A DNA stretch of 64,000 bases from Pelagibius marinus (GCF_014925385.1 NZ_JACSDK010000020.1:62001-126000); one strand, 5' to 3'. Positions 7,518 to 16,502 are shown, counted from the stretch's first letter. Program-made: numbers and translations. The notes: a model not told the origin generated them from the sequence alone.

Positions 7518-8867
7518 CTAGCCCACCTCCGGCGGCGGCGCCTTGTCCGCATCCCTGCCGTCGACCTTGCGGCGCAGGTAGTCGATATGGAGGCGCAGCG
7601 TATAGGCGCGGTCGGCAAAACCGGCCGGGACGTGCACCTTCTCGGCCGAACGTTCGATGTCATCGAGTTGCTCTGTCGCCTCGGCGCGGGTGATCGACCG
7701 GTCGTTCAGGCGGTCGTCCAGTGCCTCCAGTTCCTTGTACCAGCGGTTCACCCGCGCGCGCATGCGCCAGCTGTAAACCGGCGGCAGTATCTTGAACAGC
7801 GGGTAGAGCAACGTCAGCAGCGGCAGGATCATGACCCAGAGCCGGTCGATCAGGTTGGCCGCCGAGAAGGGCAGGTAGCGCTGCAGGAACGGCGGACCGC
7901 GCTCATAGAAGCGCCGGGCCGCGGGCGCCAGCGGATAGGTAACGTGGCTCCCCGTCGGGAAAGCGCCCGGCGATTCCAGATAGCCGCCTTGCCGATGCGT
8001 TTCCTGCATTGTCAGAAGCATCAGGTCGACGAGCGCCGGGTGCATCTCGGGCGTGACGACGATCGTCGCCGTCGGCGCGAGAAGAACGAGATCGCGCCCC
8101 GGCCGGTTCTTCGCCAAGTCCAGCGTTCCCATCGGCAGCACGACTTTGGAGAGGTAGGGGTGGCGCCGCACATAGGCATCGGCGCGCTCGAAGCTCATCG
8201 GCGTGACACCCGGCATGGAGAGCAGCGATCCGATCGTTTGCGAGGTCGCGCCGCCGACGAAGATGGCGGCGTCCACCGTACCGTCCTTGAGTGCGTCGAT
8301 TGCCTGGCTGCCGTCGATCTCGACCAGTTCGGAGGTTTCGCCCGTGACCCCGTTGTCCATGAGCAGCGGCAGGGCCACCGCGCGGGTGCCGCTGCCCAGC
8401 GAACCGACCGCGATGCGTTTGCCCAGCAGCCCGGTCAGCCGGCCGGGTGCAGTGGCGCCGCGCACGAAGACCCAGATCGGCTCGAAATAGATGCTGCCGA
8501 GCGACTTCAGTGCCGGATAATCCGCGGGCGTCCCGATGCCGCCTTGCATGAAAGCAACCGGCACCTCGGCCGGCTCGTCGGTGAGCAGGCGCAGGTTGTC
8601 GACCGAACCGGCCGTCTGGCTCAGCTCGAGCTCGAAGCCCTCTTTGCTGAAACGCTCCGCATAGGCCTGGCCGTAGGCGAAATAGGCGCCGTCCTTGTGC
8701 CCGGTCGCCATGACGACCCGGTCCGGCGGCGCCGGGCGGACGAACTGATAGGCGAAGACGAACCCCGCAATGACAATCAGGATCGCCGGCGCCACATAGG
8801 CGATCTGGGTCCAGAGTGTTCGAAAAAATCGACGCATCTTGGCTTGCATCTGGCTGCTGGCAGCCAT
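7518..8867 (-). CDS. TAXI family TRAP-type solute-binding protein, membrane-anchored
   Basis: About 449 residues. One N-terminal transmembrane helix (YVAPAILIVIAGFVFAY) is followed by the TAXI substrate-binding domain (VVMATGHKDGAYFAYGQAYA, GSVDNLRLL, GSGTRAVALPLL, VDAAIFVGG), then a second hydrophobic stretch near residue 345 and a charged C-terminal coil. Free TAXI proteins feed TRAP permeases; this anchored type with a long C-terminal extension is often encoded without a permease, as here, and may act as a sensor or scaffold. I chose the ATG at 8867 because GAGGAG lies 10 bases upstream; the ATGs at 8849 and 8837 are alternatives. Confidence 0.8.
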   Translation of the reverse strand: MAASSQMQAKMRRFFRTLWTQIAYVAPAILIVIAGFVFAYQFVRPAPPDRVVMATGHKDGAYFAYGQAYAERFSKEGFELELSQTAGSVDNLRLLTDEPAEVPVAFMQGGIGTPADYPALKSLGSIYFEPIWVFVRGATAPGRLTGLLGKRIAVGSLGSGTRAVALPLLMDNGVTGETSELVEIDGSQAIDALKDGTVDAAIFVGGATSQTIGSLLSMPGVTPMSFERADAYVRRHPYLSKVVLPMGTLDLAKNRPGRDLVLLAPTATIVVTPEMHPALVDLMLLTMQETHRQGGYLESPGAFPTGSHVTYPLAPAARRFYERGPPFLQRYLPFSAANLIDRLWVMILPLLTLLYPLFKILPPVYSWRMRARVNRWYKELEALDDRLNDRSITRAEATEQLDDIERSAEKVHVPAGFADRAYTLRLHIDYLRRKVDGRDADKAPPPEVG

Positions 8868-9092
8868 GCGCGGTGTACTCCTCGGCAGCCCGGCAAGAGT
8901 GGGATGAGACAGGATAGTCGATTTTTGTGAGGGCGGGGAAGCGCTAGTGGTCCGTTCACAGCCTCTCCGGCCGCGCGGTGACAGCCGCGGCAAGCGCCTT
9001 CGCGGCGGGCGGCCTCGGCGACCTGCGCCAAGCGCCGAAGCGGCTTATCCGGCCTCGACCCCAGGAACTTCCCTGAAGTAGCGGAGGGCGGT

Positions 9093-9407
9093 CTACTGCG
9101 GCGGCGACGGCGGGCCGCTGCCGCCGCCGAACTGGGCCTGGCACAGCGCCTCGGCGCGGCCTTTGAACAGCCCGGCCTGCTGGGCGTTAATGGTGCCCTC
9201 GGCCAGCAAGTTGTCGATGTCCTTGGCCCGCTCGGCAAAGCACAGCGCCACCGGGTCGTTGGGGTCGGCCGCCGCCTGCTCCGGCGGGAAGAGATCGTCC
9301 CGGTGCATGAAGGCCAGCGCCGCGGCCATCAGCAGCGCCACGCCCAAGGCACAGAGCCGGGCGGCCGGGCGGTCCAGAAATGAGACCTCTCGAGGCGAGT
9401 CCGTCAT
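9093..9407 (-). CDS. small single-pass membrane protein, unknown
   Basis: A 104-residue protein that I cannot assign. Residues about 15-34 form one transmembrane helix (LCALGVALLMAAALAFM) and the remainder is a periplasmic-looking tail with two cysteines (ALCFAERAK and EALCQAQF) that may form a disulfide. The tail ends in a Gly/Pro-rich stretch. It is divergent from moaA. The long matched frame, codon use like the neighbours and plausible topology support a real gene. Confidence 0.6.
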   Translation of the reverse strand: MTDSPREVSFLDRPAARLCALGVALLMAAALAFMHRDDLFPPEQAAADPNDPVALCFAERAKDIDNLLAEGTINAQQAGLFKGRAEALCQAQFGGGSGPPSPPQ

Positions 9408-9474
9408 GAGGTGAAAGGCTAGTGCGCGCCCGGCCCGGCGGCAACAGGAGAAAACCGCGCCTTAGCGCCGCAAG

Positions 9475-9527
9475 ACCCCGGAAACCCTGGGGTTTTTGAC
9501 GTCATAGCCCCCAGAAAAGATGGGGGC
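9475..9527 (+). promoter_or_regulatory. two hairpins in the moaA upstream region
   Basis: ACCCC at 9475-9479 pairs with GGGGT at 9489-9493 and is followed by a T run (9493-9497), a terminator-like shape on the plus strand. A second perfect hairpin follows: GCCCCC at 9507-9512 with GGGGGC at 9522-9527. Both lie between the divergent small membrane protein and moaA, so a moaA leader with attenuation is possible. I cannot match it to the known Moco RNA motif. Confidence 0.3.
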
Positions 9528-9637
9528 GAAATGGGCCGGGGCTGTTTCTATACTGGCTGGGATCCTATATAGCTAGATGGCAAGAACGGACGGCCCGCAA
9601 AGTACCAAGGGGCCGAAGATGGGTTGGGAGACTCCTG

Positions 9638-10636
9638 ATGGCCGAGATTGTCGATCCCTACGGCAGGGCGATCACCTACCTGCGCGTTTCGGTGACGGAC
9701 CGCTGCGACTTCCGCTGCAACTACTGCATGGCGGAGGACATGACCTTTTTGCCGAAGGCGGAGATCCTTACCCTGGAAGAGCTGGACCGCGTCTGCAGCG
9801 CCTTCGTGCGCCAGGGCGTGAAGAAGCTGCGCATGACCGGCGGCGAGCCGCTGGTGCGTCGCGACATCATGAAGCTTTTCCACTCCCTCTCCCGCCACCT
9901 GGACAGCGGCGCCCTGGAAGAGCTGACGCTCACCACCAACGGCAGCCAGCTCGCCCGCTTCGCCCATGAACTGGCGGACTGCGGCGTCAGGCGCGTGAAC
10001 GTCTCGCTCGACACCCTCGATCCAGACAAGTTCCACGCCATCACCCGCTGGGGCAAGCTGGACAAGGTCATGGCCGGCCTGGACGCCGCCAAGGCCGCGG
10101 GCCTGGCGATCAAGATCAACGCCGTGGCGCTGAAGGGCGTGAACGACGACGAGGTCGACCGCCTGGTTCAATGGTGCGGCGACGAAGGTTTCGACCTGAC
10201 CTTCATCGAGGTCATGCCCATGGGCGACATCGGCGAGCAGCGCATCGATCAGTACTGGCCGCTTTCCATGCTGCGTGCACAGCTGGCCGAGAAGTGGACG
10301 CTGGACGAGATCGACTACCGCACCGGCGGTCCGGCGCGCTACCTGCGCGTGAAGGAGACCGGCGGGCGCCTGGGCTTCATCACGCCGATGACCCACAACT
10401 TCTGTGAAAGCTGCAACCGCGTGCGCCTCACCTGCACCGGCACCCTCTACATGTGCCTGGGCCAGGAGGATGCCGCCGACCTGCGCGAGCCCCTGCGCAT
10501 GGCCGAGAACGATGCCCCGCTGGAGCAGGCGATCATGGAGGCCATCGGCCGCAAGCCCAAGGGCCACGATTTCATCATCGACCGCCGCCGCAAGCAGCCG
10601 GCCGTCTCGCGCCACATGAGCGTCACCGGCGGCTAA
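9638..10636 (+). CDS. moaA: GTP 3',8-cyclase MoaA
   Basis: A 332-residue radical SAM enzyme that starts molybdenum cofactor synthesis by converting GTP to 3',8-cH2GTP, which MoaC then turns into cPMP. The radical SAM cluster is in RCDFRCNYC (Cys 23, 27, 30), followed by the GGEP motif in [12 protein letters not shown]. The second cluster ligands are in [12 protein letters not shown] near residues 255-272. The protein ends in the double glycine SVTGG, the conserved MoaA tail that enters the active site. Length is normal. No other moa gene is nearby. The leader upstream holds two hairpins. Confidence 0.97.
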   Translation: MAEIVDPYGRAITYLRVSVTDRCDFRCNYCMAEDMTFLPKAEILTLEELDRVCSAFVRQGVKKLRMTGGEPLVRRDIMKLFHSLSRHLDSGALEELTLTTNGSQLARFAHELADCGVRRVNVSLDTLDPDKFHAITRWGKLDKVMAGLDAAKAAGLAIKINAVALKGVNDDEVDRLVQWCGDEGFDLTFIEVMPMGDIGEQRIDQYWPLSMLRAQLAEKWTLDEIDYRTGGPARYLRVKETGGRLGFITPMTHNFCESCNRVRLTCTGTLYMCLGQEDAADLREPLRMAENDAPLEQAIMEAIGRKPKGHDFIIDRRRKQPAVSRHMSVTGG

Positions 10637-10648
10637 ACGGTCTCTTTC

Positions 10649-11098
10649 CTAAAGAATTAGCTTGAAGCCCTCGTGGGTCGCCTCGAAGCCGAGGGACTCG
10701 TAGAAGCGGTGGCTGTCCTTGCGGGTCTTGTTCATGGTCAGCTGCACCAGCCCGCAGCCGCGCCGCCGGCATTCCGCGATCGCCCAATCGATCATGACAT
10801 GGCCGAGGCCCTGCCCGCGGCGTGACGCGGCGATGCGCACACTTTCGATCTGGCCGCGCCACATACCCTTCAGCGACAGGCCGGGAATGAAGCTGAGCTG
10901 CAGGCAGCCGGCCACCTCGCCGCCGTCGTCGACCACCGCCAGGAACTGGTTGGGGTCGGCGTCGATGGCCGCGAAGGCCTCGGCATAGCAGGGGTCGCCG
11001 GGTGCCTCGCGGGCCTTGCCCAGCGCGTCGTCGGCCAAGAGCGCGGCGATCGCCGGAACATCCTCTGCAGTGGCGCGGCGAATCGTGGGCTTGGTCAT
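10649..11098 (-). CDS. GNAT family N-acetyltransferase
   Basis: A 149-residue acetyltransferase. Residues 3-20 (TIRRATAEDVPAIAALLADD) form the opening strand and helix; the acetyl-CoA loop is in AASRRGQGLGHVMIDWAI (R/Q-x-x-G-x-G/A form), and the C-terminal FYESLGFEATHEGF is the standard last motif. The acceptor is unknown. It is convergent with moaA, ending 12 bases from it, and precedes a TauE/SafE gene on the same strand. I see no operon signal. Confidence 0.85.
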   Translation of the reverse strand: MTKPTIRRATAEDVPAIAALLADDALGKAREAPGDPCYAEAFAAIDADPNQFLAVVDDGGEVAGCLQLSFIPGLSLKGMWRGQIESVRIAASRRGQGLGHVMIDWAIAECRRRGCGLVQLTMNKTRKDSHRFYESLGFEATHEGFKLIL

Positions 11099-11146
11099 GC
11101 AGGCTTCAATAGCCGAAGAAGCGGCGCAAGGCGATCCCCTATCCGG

Positions 11147-11908
11147 TCACGCGAGCCTTTCCCACAGCGGCAGGGCGCCCAGCGCCGCCAGGCCGCAGAG
11201 GCCGAGCGCGACCTTGCGGTAGAAGCCCTCGCTGGCATGGGGGAACAGTTTCGCCCCCACGGCGATGGCCAGCACGTAGACCGGCAGCAACACCAGCGCT
11301 TGCCGCAGCACCGCCAGGGTCAGCAGGCCGTTCAGCCACAGTGTGAGACCGGCCACCACGCCCAAGAGGCCGAAGATCGCGTAGATGTTGTCGCGCACCT
11401 GCGCCGCGCCGGCCTGGCCGCCCAGCCAGAACAACACCAGCGGCGGCCCCGAGAGGCTGGCGGCGCCGCCCGTCACCCCCGCGACCGCGCCCACCGCCGC
11501 CGTGCCGAGGAAAGGCAGCCGCCGTTGCAGCCGCCAGCCGGCGGCCAGCGCCAGAACGGCCGCCAGGATCGACAGGGAGATCACCCAGCGCATGACCAGC
11601 GGATCGGCGGCGACCAGCAGCGCCACCCCCAGGGGAATGGTCAGCGTGGCGCCCAGCATGAGCGGCAGGATCTCCGCCCAGGTACAGCGCCGGAAGGCGC
11701 GGAGCGTGATGGGCAGGGTGGCGAAGCTGTCGACCAGGAAGAGCAGCGGCACGGCGACCGTCGGGGCTTCCAGCATGCCGGCCAGGGGGACGAAGATCAT
11801 CGCCGCGCCGAAGCCGGAGAAGCCGCGCACCAGACCCGCCAGGACCGCCGCCCCGGCCAGCCACAAGAAATGTCCCTCAAGCAGCCAGCTCCACAGCGCC
11901 TGTCCCAT
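11147..11908 (-). CDS. sulfite exporter TauE/SafE family membrane protein
   Basis: A 253-residue inner-membrane permease with about eight hydrophobic helices. Family-type strings include GLVRGFSGFGAAMIFVPLAG near the N-terminus and GVTGGAASLSGPPLVLFWL in the middle, where the GPP turn is conserved. The ATG at 11908 gives the normal length; the open frame continues to 12637 but that part overlaps the divergent LysR gene and is a shadow. Divergence from that LysR gene, with two inverted repeats between them, suggests that the regulator controls this exporter. The substrate is unknown. Confidence 0.85.
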   Translation of the reverse strand: MGQALWSWLLEGHFLWLAGAAVLAGLVRGFSGFGAAMIFVPLAGMLEAPTVAVPLLFLVDSFATLPITLRAFRRCTWAEILPLMLGATLTIPLGVALLVAADPLVMRWVISLSILAAVLALAAGWRLQRRLPFLGTAAVGAVAGVTGGAASLSGPPLVLFWLGGQAGAAQVRDNIYAIFGLLGVVAGLTLWLNGLLTLAVLRQALVLLPVYVLAIAVGAKLFPHASEGFYRKVALGLCGLAALGALPLWERLA

Positions 11909-11977
11909 GCTTCTCCGCCTTTTTCCAAAGATCCGCCGCCGCACCGCCTTCTGGCGCGGGACGCCCGGCTGTGATAC

Positions 11978-11995
11978 TCCTGCGGATATGCAGGA
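11978..11995. promoter_or_regulatory. inverted repeat, candidate LysR site
   Basis: TCCTGC-ggatat-GCAGGA is a perfect 6-bp inverted repeat in the divergent region between the TauE/SafE gene and the LysR gene. Its position about 70 bases upstream of the permease start fits an activator or recognition site for the divergent LysR protein. Confidence 0.45.
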
Positions 11996-12020
11996 ACAAT
12001 CGAAACAACTGCAGTTTCTC

Positions 12021-12036
12021 GCTGCAATCTTGCAGC
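12021..12036. promoter_or_regulatory. inverted repeat over the lysR ribosome-binding region
   Basis: GCTGCA-atct-TGCAGC is a perfect inverted repeat that ends one base before the ATG of the LysR gene at 12038. Protein bound here, or the hairpin formed in the mRNA, would block translation or transcription of the regulator gene, so self-repression is likely. Its GC/TGCAG core is related to the upstream repeat at 11978. Confidence 0.4.
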
Positions 12037-12037
12037 C

Positions 12038-12910
12038 ATGAGCGCGGCGCTGAACTGGGCCGATCTGCGGGTGGTGCTGGCGCTGGCACGCGGCGGCAGC
12101 CTCTCGGCGGCGGCGCAGAACCTGGGCATCGACCAGACCACCGTCAGCCGCCGCCTGGGCGCCGTGGAAGCGGCCTTGCAGGGGCGCCTCTTCCTGCGCG
12201 AGCGGGGCCGCCTCACCCTCACCGCGCTCGGCGAGACGGCGCGCGGCGAGGCCGAGCGCATGGAGGCTTCGGCCCTGGCCCTGGAAGCCGCCGCCGGCGA
12301 AGCGGGCGAGGCGGTCGCCGGGCGCGTGCGTATCACCGCGGTGCCGATCCTGGTGAATCAGCTCATCGTGCCGCGCGTGCCGGCGCTGCTGCAGCGCCAT
12401 CCGGCGCTGGCCATCGACGCCAATGCCGACTCGCGCAACCTCAGCCTCAGCCGGCGCGAGACCGACGTCGCCCTGCGCTTCGCCCGGCCGGAGAGCGGCA
12501 GCGGCCTGTGCCGCAAGATCGGCGCCCTCGCCTTTTCGATCTACGCCGCCCGGGGGACGGACGCGGCGGCGCAGCCCTGGGTCACCTACGAGGAGCGCTT
12601 CCTGCACTATCCGCAGGCACGCTGGGTAGCCGACCACGTCTCGCCGGAGGATCTATCGCGGCTGCGCATCAACGATGCCGAGGGGCTGGTGCAGGCGGTG
12701 CGCTCGGGCCTCGGCCGCGGCGTGCTGCCTGACTTCATGGCCGCCCGCGATCCGGCCCTGCAGCGGGTATCGGTAACCCCGGTGCTGCACCGCGACCTCT
12801 GGCTGCTGGTGCACCCGGACCTGCGCAAGCTGCCACGGGTGGCGGCGGTCCTAGAGTGGCTCGCCGCCTTGCCCGGCCAGCTGCGCGCGGAGGCGCAGCG
12901 CGCGTCCTGA
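12038..12910 (+). CDS. LysR family transcriptional regulator
   Basis: A 290-residue LysR protein. The winged helix-turn-helix occupies residues 5-65 (DLRVVLALARGGSLSAAAQN, then QTTVSRRLGAVEAAL), and the effector-binding domain follows from about residue 90. This subtype, which starts with the form xNWxDLRxxLALARxGSL, regulates itself and a divergent gene. That gene here is the TauE/SafE exporter at 11147-11908, 129 bases away. The effector is unknown. Confidence 0.9.
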   Translation: MSAALNWADLRVVLALARGGSLSAAAQNLGIDQTTVSRRLGAVEAALQGRLFLRERGRLTLTALGETARGEAERMEASALALEAAAGEAGEAVAGRVRITAVPILVNQLIVPRVPALLQRHPALAIDANADSRNLSLSRRETDVALRFARPESGSGLCRKIGALAFSIYAARGTDAAAQPWVTYEERFLHYPQARWVADHVSPEDLSRLRINDAEGLVQAVRSGLGRGVLPDFMAARDPALQRVSVTPVLHRDLWLLVHPDLRKLPRVAAVLEWLAALPGQLRAEAQRAS

Positions 12911-12927
12911 CGCCTGGGGCGCGACGG

Positions 12928-13416
12928 CTATTGGATTTCGATCTGGTGGGCGAACTCGCGCCCGTTGGAGATGGTGATCTGCGTGAAGCCCAGCATCTTT
13001 GCCAAGTCGAAGAAGGTGAAGTAGTCCTCCACACCCAGCTGCGCGAAGACCGGCAACAGGCGTGCCACCGCGGTCAGTTGCGCGAAGATCGCGCGGGCGC
13101 GGTAGATGGTGTCGATGCGTCCGTCCTCCAGCGCCACGATGATCAGCTTCTCGGCGTCAGAGCCCTTGGCGAAGATCGCCGCCTGCGGCGGATAGGGCGC
13201 CTTGTTCTGCTCATTGGTGATACCCGTGACGAAGGCGATGCGCGACTTGCGGGACGCCTCCGGGTTGGTGAGGGCGCGCGCCTTGTAGACCTCCGAAGAG
13301 GTCAGCTTCGGATAGTAGAAGCCTTCATGGCGGTCCTCCGCCAGAGCCGGAGCCGCCAGGCTCAGAACGACGGCCGCCGCCAGTGCCGGCAGTGCCCCGC
13401 GAAACCAATTTCCCAT
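12928..13416 (-). CDS. exported protein of unknown function
   Basis: A 162-residue protein with a clear signal peptide (GALPALAAAVVLSLAAPALA, cleavage after ALA). The mature part contains GFYYPKLTSSEVYKARAL, IAFVTGITNEQN and YFTFFDLAKMLGFTQITI. I do not recognise the family, though the IAFVTGITNEQN and LAKMLGF strings look conserved enough to suggest one. The ATG at 13416 is preceded by GGGAGG at good spacing, which decides the start over the ATG at 13437. It is convergent with the LysR gene and divergent from nadK. Confidence 0.75.
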   Translation of the reverse strand: MGNWFRGALPALAAAVVLSLAAPALAEDRHEGFYYPKLTSSEVYKARALTNPEASRKSRIAFVTGITNEQNKAPYPPQAAIFAKGSDAEKLIIVALEDGRIDTIYRARAIFAQLTAVARLLPVFAQLGVEDYFTFFDLAKMLGFTQITISNGREFAHQIEIQ

Positions 13417-13678
13417 ACCAACCTCCCCGTCACCCAATCACCAGGTCACCCTGTACGGGACCGGTCCCTGCCAGCCCGGACCGCAGCCTGCGGCAGGCCT
13501 CCGCATTTGGCAAGGCGCTTGGTCCCGCCCCGCCGGGCTTGGCCGCCTCTGGCGCCGGGCGGCGAGAACGCTATACTCGCCGCGCGGCCCGGGTACCCCG
13601 AGTCGCGCCGAGTTCCGTTGATTGGCCGTGGCCTGCAGGGCGGGCCGGGAAAGAACAGGACCAAGGGCCCGCAGCGCC

Positions 13679-14446
13679 ATGAGCCGTCGAAGTTTCGCGC
13701 TGGTCGCCAGCGATACACCGGAAGCCGCCGAGGCCAAGGCGCGCCTGGAAGCGCGCTACGACACCGCCGACGTGGAGACGGCGGAGGTGATCGTCGCCCT
13801 GGGCGGCGACGGCTTCATGCTGGAGACCCTGCACCGCTTCATGGAGCGGGACGTGCCGATCTACGGCATGAACTGCGGGACCATCGGCTTCCTGATGAAC
13901 AAGTTCGACGAGGCGAGACTGGCCGACCGCGTCGCCGCGGCCCAGCCGGCCACCCTGCATCCCTTGCGCATGCGCGCCGACACGGTGGACGGCAAGACCA
14001 GTGAAGCCCTGGCCATCAACGAGGTCTCGCTGCTGCGCGAAAGCCGCCAGGCCGCCAAGATCGGCATCTCCATCGACGGCGTGAAGCGCATGGAGGAGCT
14101 GGTCTGCGACGGCGTCCTGCTGGCGACACCAGCAGGCAGCACCGCCTACAACCTCTCCGCCCACGGCCCCATCGTGCCGATCGGCGCACAGCTGCTGGCG
14201 CTGACCCCGATCAGCGTGTTCCGGCCGCGCCGCTGGCGCGGCGCCCTGCTGCCGGCCCGCGCCGAGGTGATCTTCGAGGTCCACGAGGCCGCCAAGCGGC
14301 CGGTCAGCGCCACCGCCGACTTCACCGAGGTCCGCGACGTGGTGCGCGTCGCCGTGCGCGAGGACCAGAGCGTCGACCTCAACCTGCTGTTCGATCCCGA
14401 GCACAATCTCGAGGAACGGATCATCAAGGAACAGTTCCAGCCCTAG
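13679..14446 (+). CDS. nadK: NAD kinase
   Basis: A 255-residue cytoplasmic enzyme that phosphorylates NAD to NADP. The GGDG motif is at residues 42-45 (VALGGDGFM), followed by [10 protein letters not shown] and the NE/D-binding region [11 protein letters not shown]. The Gly-rich nucleotide motif [16 protein letters not shown] is complete. The short alphaproteobacterial form is seen, with no N-terminal regulatory extension. I chose the ATG at 13679 because the family begins with [10 protein letters not shown]; the frame upstream to 13622 is not conserved-looking. Confidence 0.95.
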   Translation: MSRRSFALVASDTPEAAEAKARLEARYDTADVETAEVIVALGGDGFMLETLHRFMERDVPIYGMNCGTIGFLMNKFDEARLADRVAAAQPATLHPLRMRADTVDGKTSEALAINEVSLLRESRQAAKIGISIDGVKRMEELVCDGVLLATPAGSTAYNLSAHGPIVPIGAQLLALTPISVFRPRRWRGALLPARAEVIFEVHEAAKRPVSATADFTEVRDVVRVAVREDQSVDLNLLFDPEHNLEERIIKEQFQP

Positions 14447-14579
14447 GCGTTGCCCACGACCCTCGTACTTACTCTCCTTACGCAGAAAGAAAAACTGAGC
14501 AGCAATTTTACCTTACACTGCAATGTTTGGTGGAGGCCAGGAGTGCAGTTTACGTGATTGCCTTGAACAGGAGGGAGGT

Positions 14580-14993
14580 ATGCCTGAAACAAAATCTGAG
14601 AAACTCGAGCTCTTTCGCATTCATACTATGCTTCTTAATTCAGAACGGACGACAATCTGGCAAAGATTCAATGCGTTCCTTGTTGCGAATACTGTGGCCT
14701 TGGCATTTCTCGAGGGCCACCCTCTATTGTTGCCAATTGCCGGATTGGTTCTAAGCGGAGGCTGGCTTGTCATTCATCTCGCCGGCTACAAGCTTTTTCG
14801 AGATCAATTGAGCACTATGTCAACCAAGTTCCAGTTTGACCCCATGCCGGGGTCTCCTTGGTATGGGCAGTCAGATGTCCCAAAGCCGTTAATTGATTGG
14901 ATACTTTGCGTTTCCACCGCCTTAATTTTGGGATTTATGGCCGCATATATCTATTTGCTGATCGGCGCTCTCTGCGTATCTCAACGAGTTTAA
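14580..14993 (+). CDS. small two-helix membrane protein, probably acquired
   Basis: A 137-residue protein with a soluble helical N-terminus (KSEKLELFRIHTMLLNSERT), two close transmembrane helices at about residues 36-75 and a third at about 107-130. The start is fixed by AGGAGG five bases before the ATG. GC content and codon use are clearly lower than in nadK and the genes that follow. This N-terminal pattern resembles small RipA-like membrane proteins found in accessory and defence islands, but I cannot name it with certainty. Confidence 0.7.
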   Translation: MPETKSEKLELFRIHTMLLNSERTTIWQRFNAFLVANTVALAFLEGHPLLLPIAGLVLSGGWLVIHLAGYKLFRDQLSTMSTKFQFDPMPGSPWYGQSDVPKPLIDWILCVSTALILGFMAAYIYLLIGALCVSQRV

Positions 14994-15167
14994 TAATGGA
15001 AACGCCTGACTCTCCGACAACAAGGAACAGCTCCGGTCCTAGAGTCTTTCACGACAAGAAAATGGCGGCCCGACGCGCCCGGGAGCTTCGGGGGGCGAAG
15101 CTTCCGGGGCGGCGGCACCGCCGAGGGAAGGTTACTTCGGTGTGGAAGAGAGGCCCTGAGAGCGGCC

Positions 15168-15416
15168 TCAGATACGGCGCGACCACACGGCCTTGCTGGC
15201 CATGCCCTCGGCCTCGCCGCGGGTCAGGCCGATGTCGCGCAGCTGGTGGTCGCCCATCTTGCGCAGGCGGGCGCGCTCCTCGGCCTGATACTGCCAGGAA
15301 ACCATGGCGTCGAAGAGGACCACCGGCGCCCGCAACAGGGCGCCGGCAAAGCCCCCGGTGAGCTCCGACGCGCCCGGCAGGGCCGGCTGCGTCTTGCGAT
15401 AAGCTGTGCGTTGCAT
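15168..15416 (-). CDS. DUF1127 domain-containing small basic protein
   Basis: An 82-residue protein whose C-terminal half (RARLRKMGDHQLRDIGLTRGEAE) is the DUF1127 domain. DUF1127 proteins are small, Arg-rich and widespread in alphaproteobacteria; some bind RNA and affect phosphate or carbon metabolism. The ATG at 15416 has AAGGAA upstream and excludes the non-conserved extension to 15512. It is divergent from a GcvA-like regulator 156 bases away, an arrangement that suggests regulation by it. Confidence 0.85.
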   Translation of the reverse strand: MQRTAYRKTQPALPGASELTGGFAGALLRAPVVLFDAMVSWQYQAEERARLRKMGDHQLRDIGLTRGEAEGMASKAVWSRRI

Positions 15417-15572
15417 GTCAGTGTTCCTTATGTGACAGCACCGTGACGGGGTGCCGTGATCGCTGAGTATTTCCGGTTTCGAGCAATGTCTTACGCTGAT
15501 AGATATTGCCAATTGCTGAATCGGACAAACGATGATATTTCATGTTTCGGATAAGATTTTCTAATTAGAGAA

Positions 15573-16502
15573 ATGGCCCGGAAACTACCGCCTTTGAACG
15601 CCCTGCGCGCCTTTGAGGCCGCGGCGCGCCACCTCTCCTTCACCAAGGCCGCCGGTGAGCTGCACGTCACCCAGGCGGCCATCAGCCACCAGCTTAAGAC
15701 CCTGGAGGAGCACCTCGGCCTGCCCCTCTTCCGCCGCCTCAACCGGCGCCTGGTGCTGACCGAGGCCGGGCAGCGTTACCTGCCGGTGCTGCGCGAGGCT
15801 TTCGACGCCATTGCCGAGGGCACCCGGCGCCTGCACCTGGACGAGGACAGCGGCCCCCTCCACATCAGCGTCGTGCCCTCCTTCGCCGCCAAGTGGCTGC
15901 TGCCGCGCATGTCGCGCTTCCGCGAGCGCCATCCCGACATCGACGTCATGGTCTCGGCGAACAGCAACCTGGTCGACTTCGCCGAAGGCACCTTCGAGAT
16001 GGGAATCCGCTACGGCCCGGGGGACTATCCGGGCCTGCGCAGCGACCTGCTGCTCGGCGACGAGGTCTTCCCGGTCTGCAGCCCCAAGCTGCTCAACGGC
16101 CCGCACCCGCTGAAGTCGCCCAGCGACCTGCGCCACCACACGCTGCTGCACGACGAAGTCTCACGTCACGACGAGAGCCCGGACTGGCGCAGCTGGCTGC
16201 AGGCGGCGGGGATTGAAGGGATCGATTGGCGCCGCGGCCCCGGCTTCAGCGATTCCTCCATGGTGATCGAGGCCGCCGCCGCCGGCCAGGGCGTCGCCCT
16301 GGGGCACCGCTGGCTGGCCGCCGCGGACCTGGAGAGCGGGCGCATCGTCATGCCCTTCGGGCCGGTGATCCCCTCCAAGTTCGTCTACTACGTGGTCTCG
16401 CCGCCGGCGCTCGCCGAGCGGCGCCGGGTGCGCCTGTTCCGCGAGTGGCTGATGGAGGAAGCCGAGAGGACTGGCGCCGATCCGGTCCCTCTGTCATCAT
16501 AG
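15573..16502 (+). CDS. GcvA-like LysR family transcriptional regulator
   Basis: A 309-residue regulator. The N-terminus RKLPPLNALRAFEAAARHLS and SFTKAAGELHVTQAAISHQ match the GcvA subgroup closely, and the effector domain contains MGIRYGPGDYPGL, also typical. GcvA controls the glycine cleavage system in enterobacteria; alphaproteobacteria carry many paralogues with other targets, so the exact role here is open. It is divergent from the DUF1127 gene. The AT-rich gap 15417-15572 presumably holds both promoters. It is followed 67 bases later by argE. Confidence 0.9.
   Translation: MARKLPPLNALRAFEAAARHLSFTKAAGELHVTQAAISHQLKTLEEHLGLPLFRRLNRRLVLTEAGQRYLPVLREAFDAIAEGTRRLHLDEDSGPLHISVVPSFAAKWLLPRMSRFRERHPDIDVMVSANSNLVDFAEGTFEMGIRYGPGDYPGLRSDLLLGDEVFPVCSPKLLNGPHPLKSPSDLRHHTLLHDEVSRHDESPDWRSWLQAAGIEGIDWRRGPGFSDSSMVIEAAAAGQGVALGHRWLAAADLESGRIVMPFGPVIPSKFVYYVVSPPALAERRRVRLFREWLMEEAERTGADPVPLSS

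Noticed and set aside
11909-12637. Upstream extension of the TauE/SafE reading frame on the minus strand
   Set aside because: It lies opposite the LysR gene, is not family-like, and the ATG at 11908 already gives full length.
14897-15361. 154-codon plus-strand frame after the small membrane protein
   Set aside because: Its second half is the antisense of the DUF1127 gene and the protein is Arg/Pro/Gly-rich without any domain.
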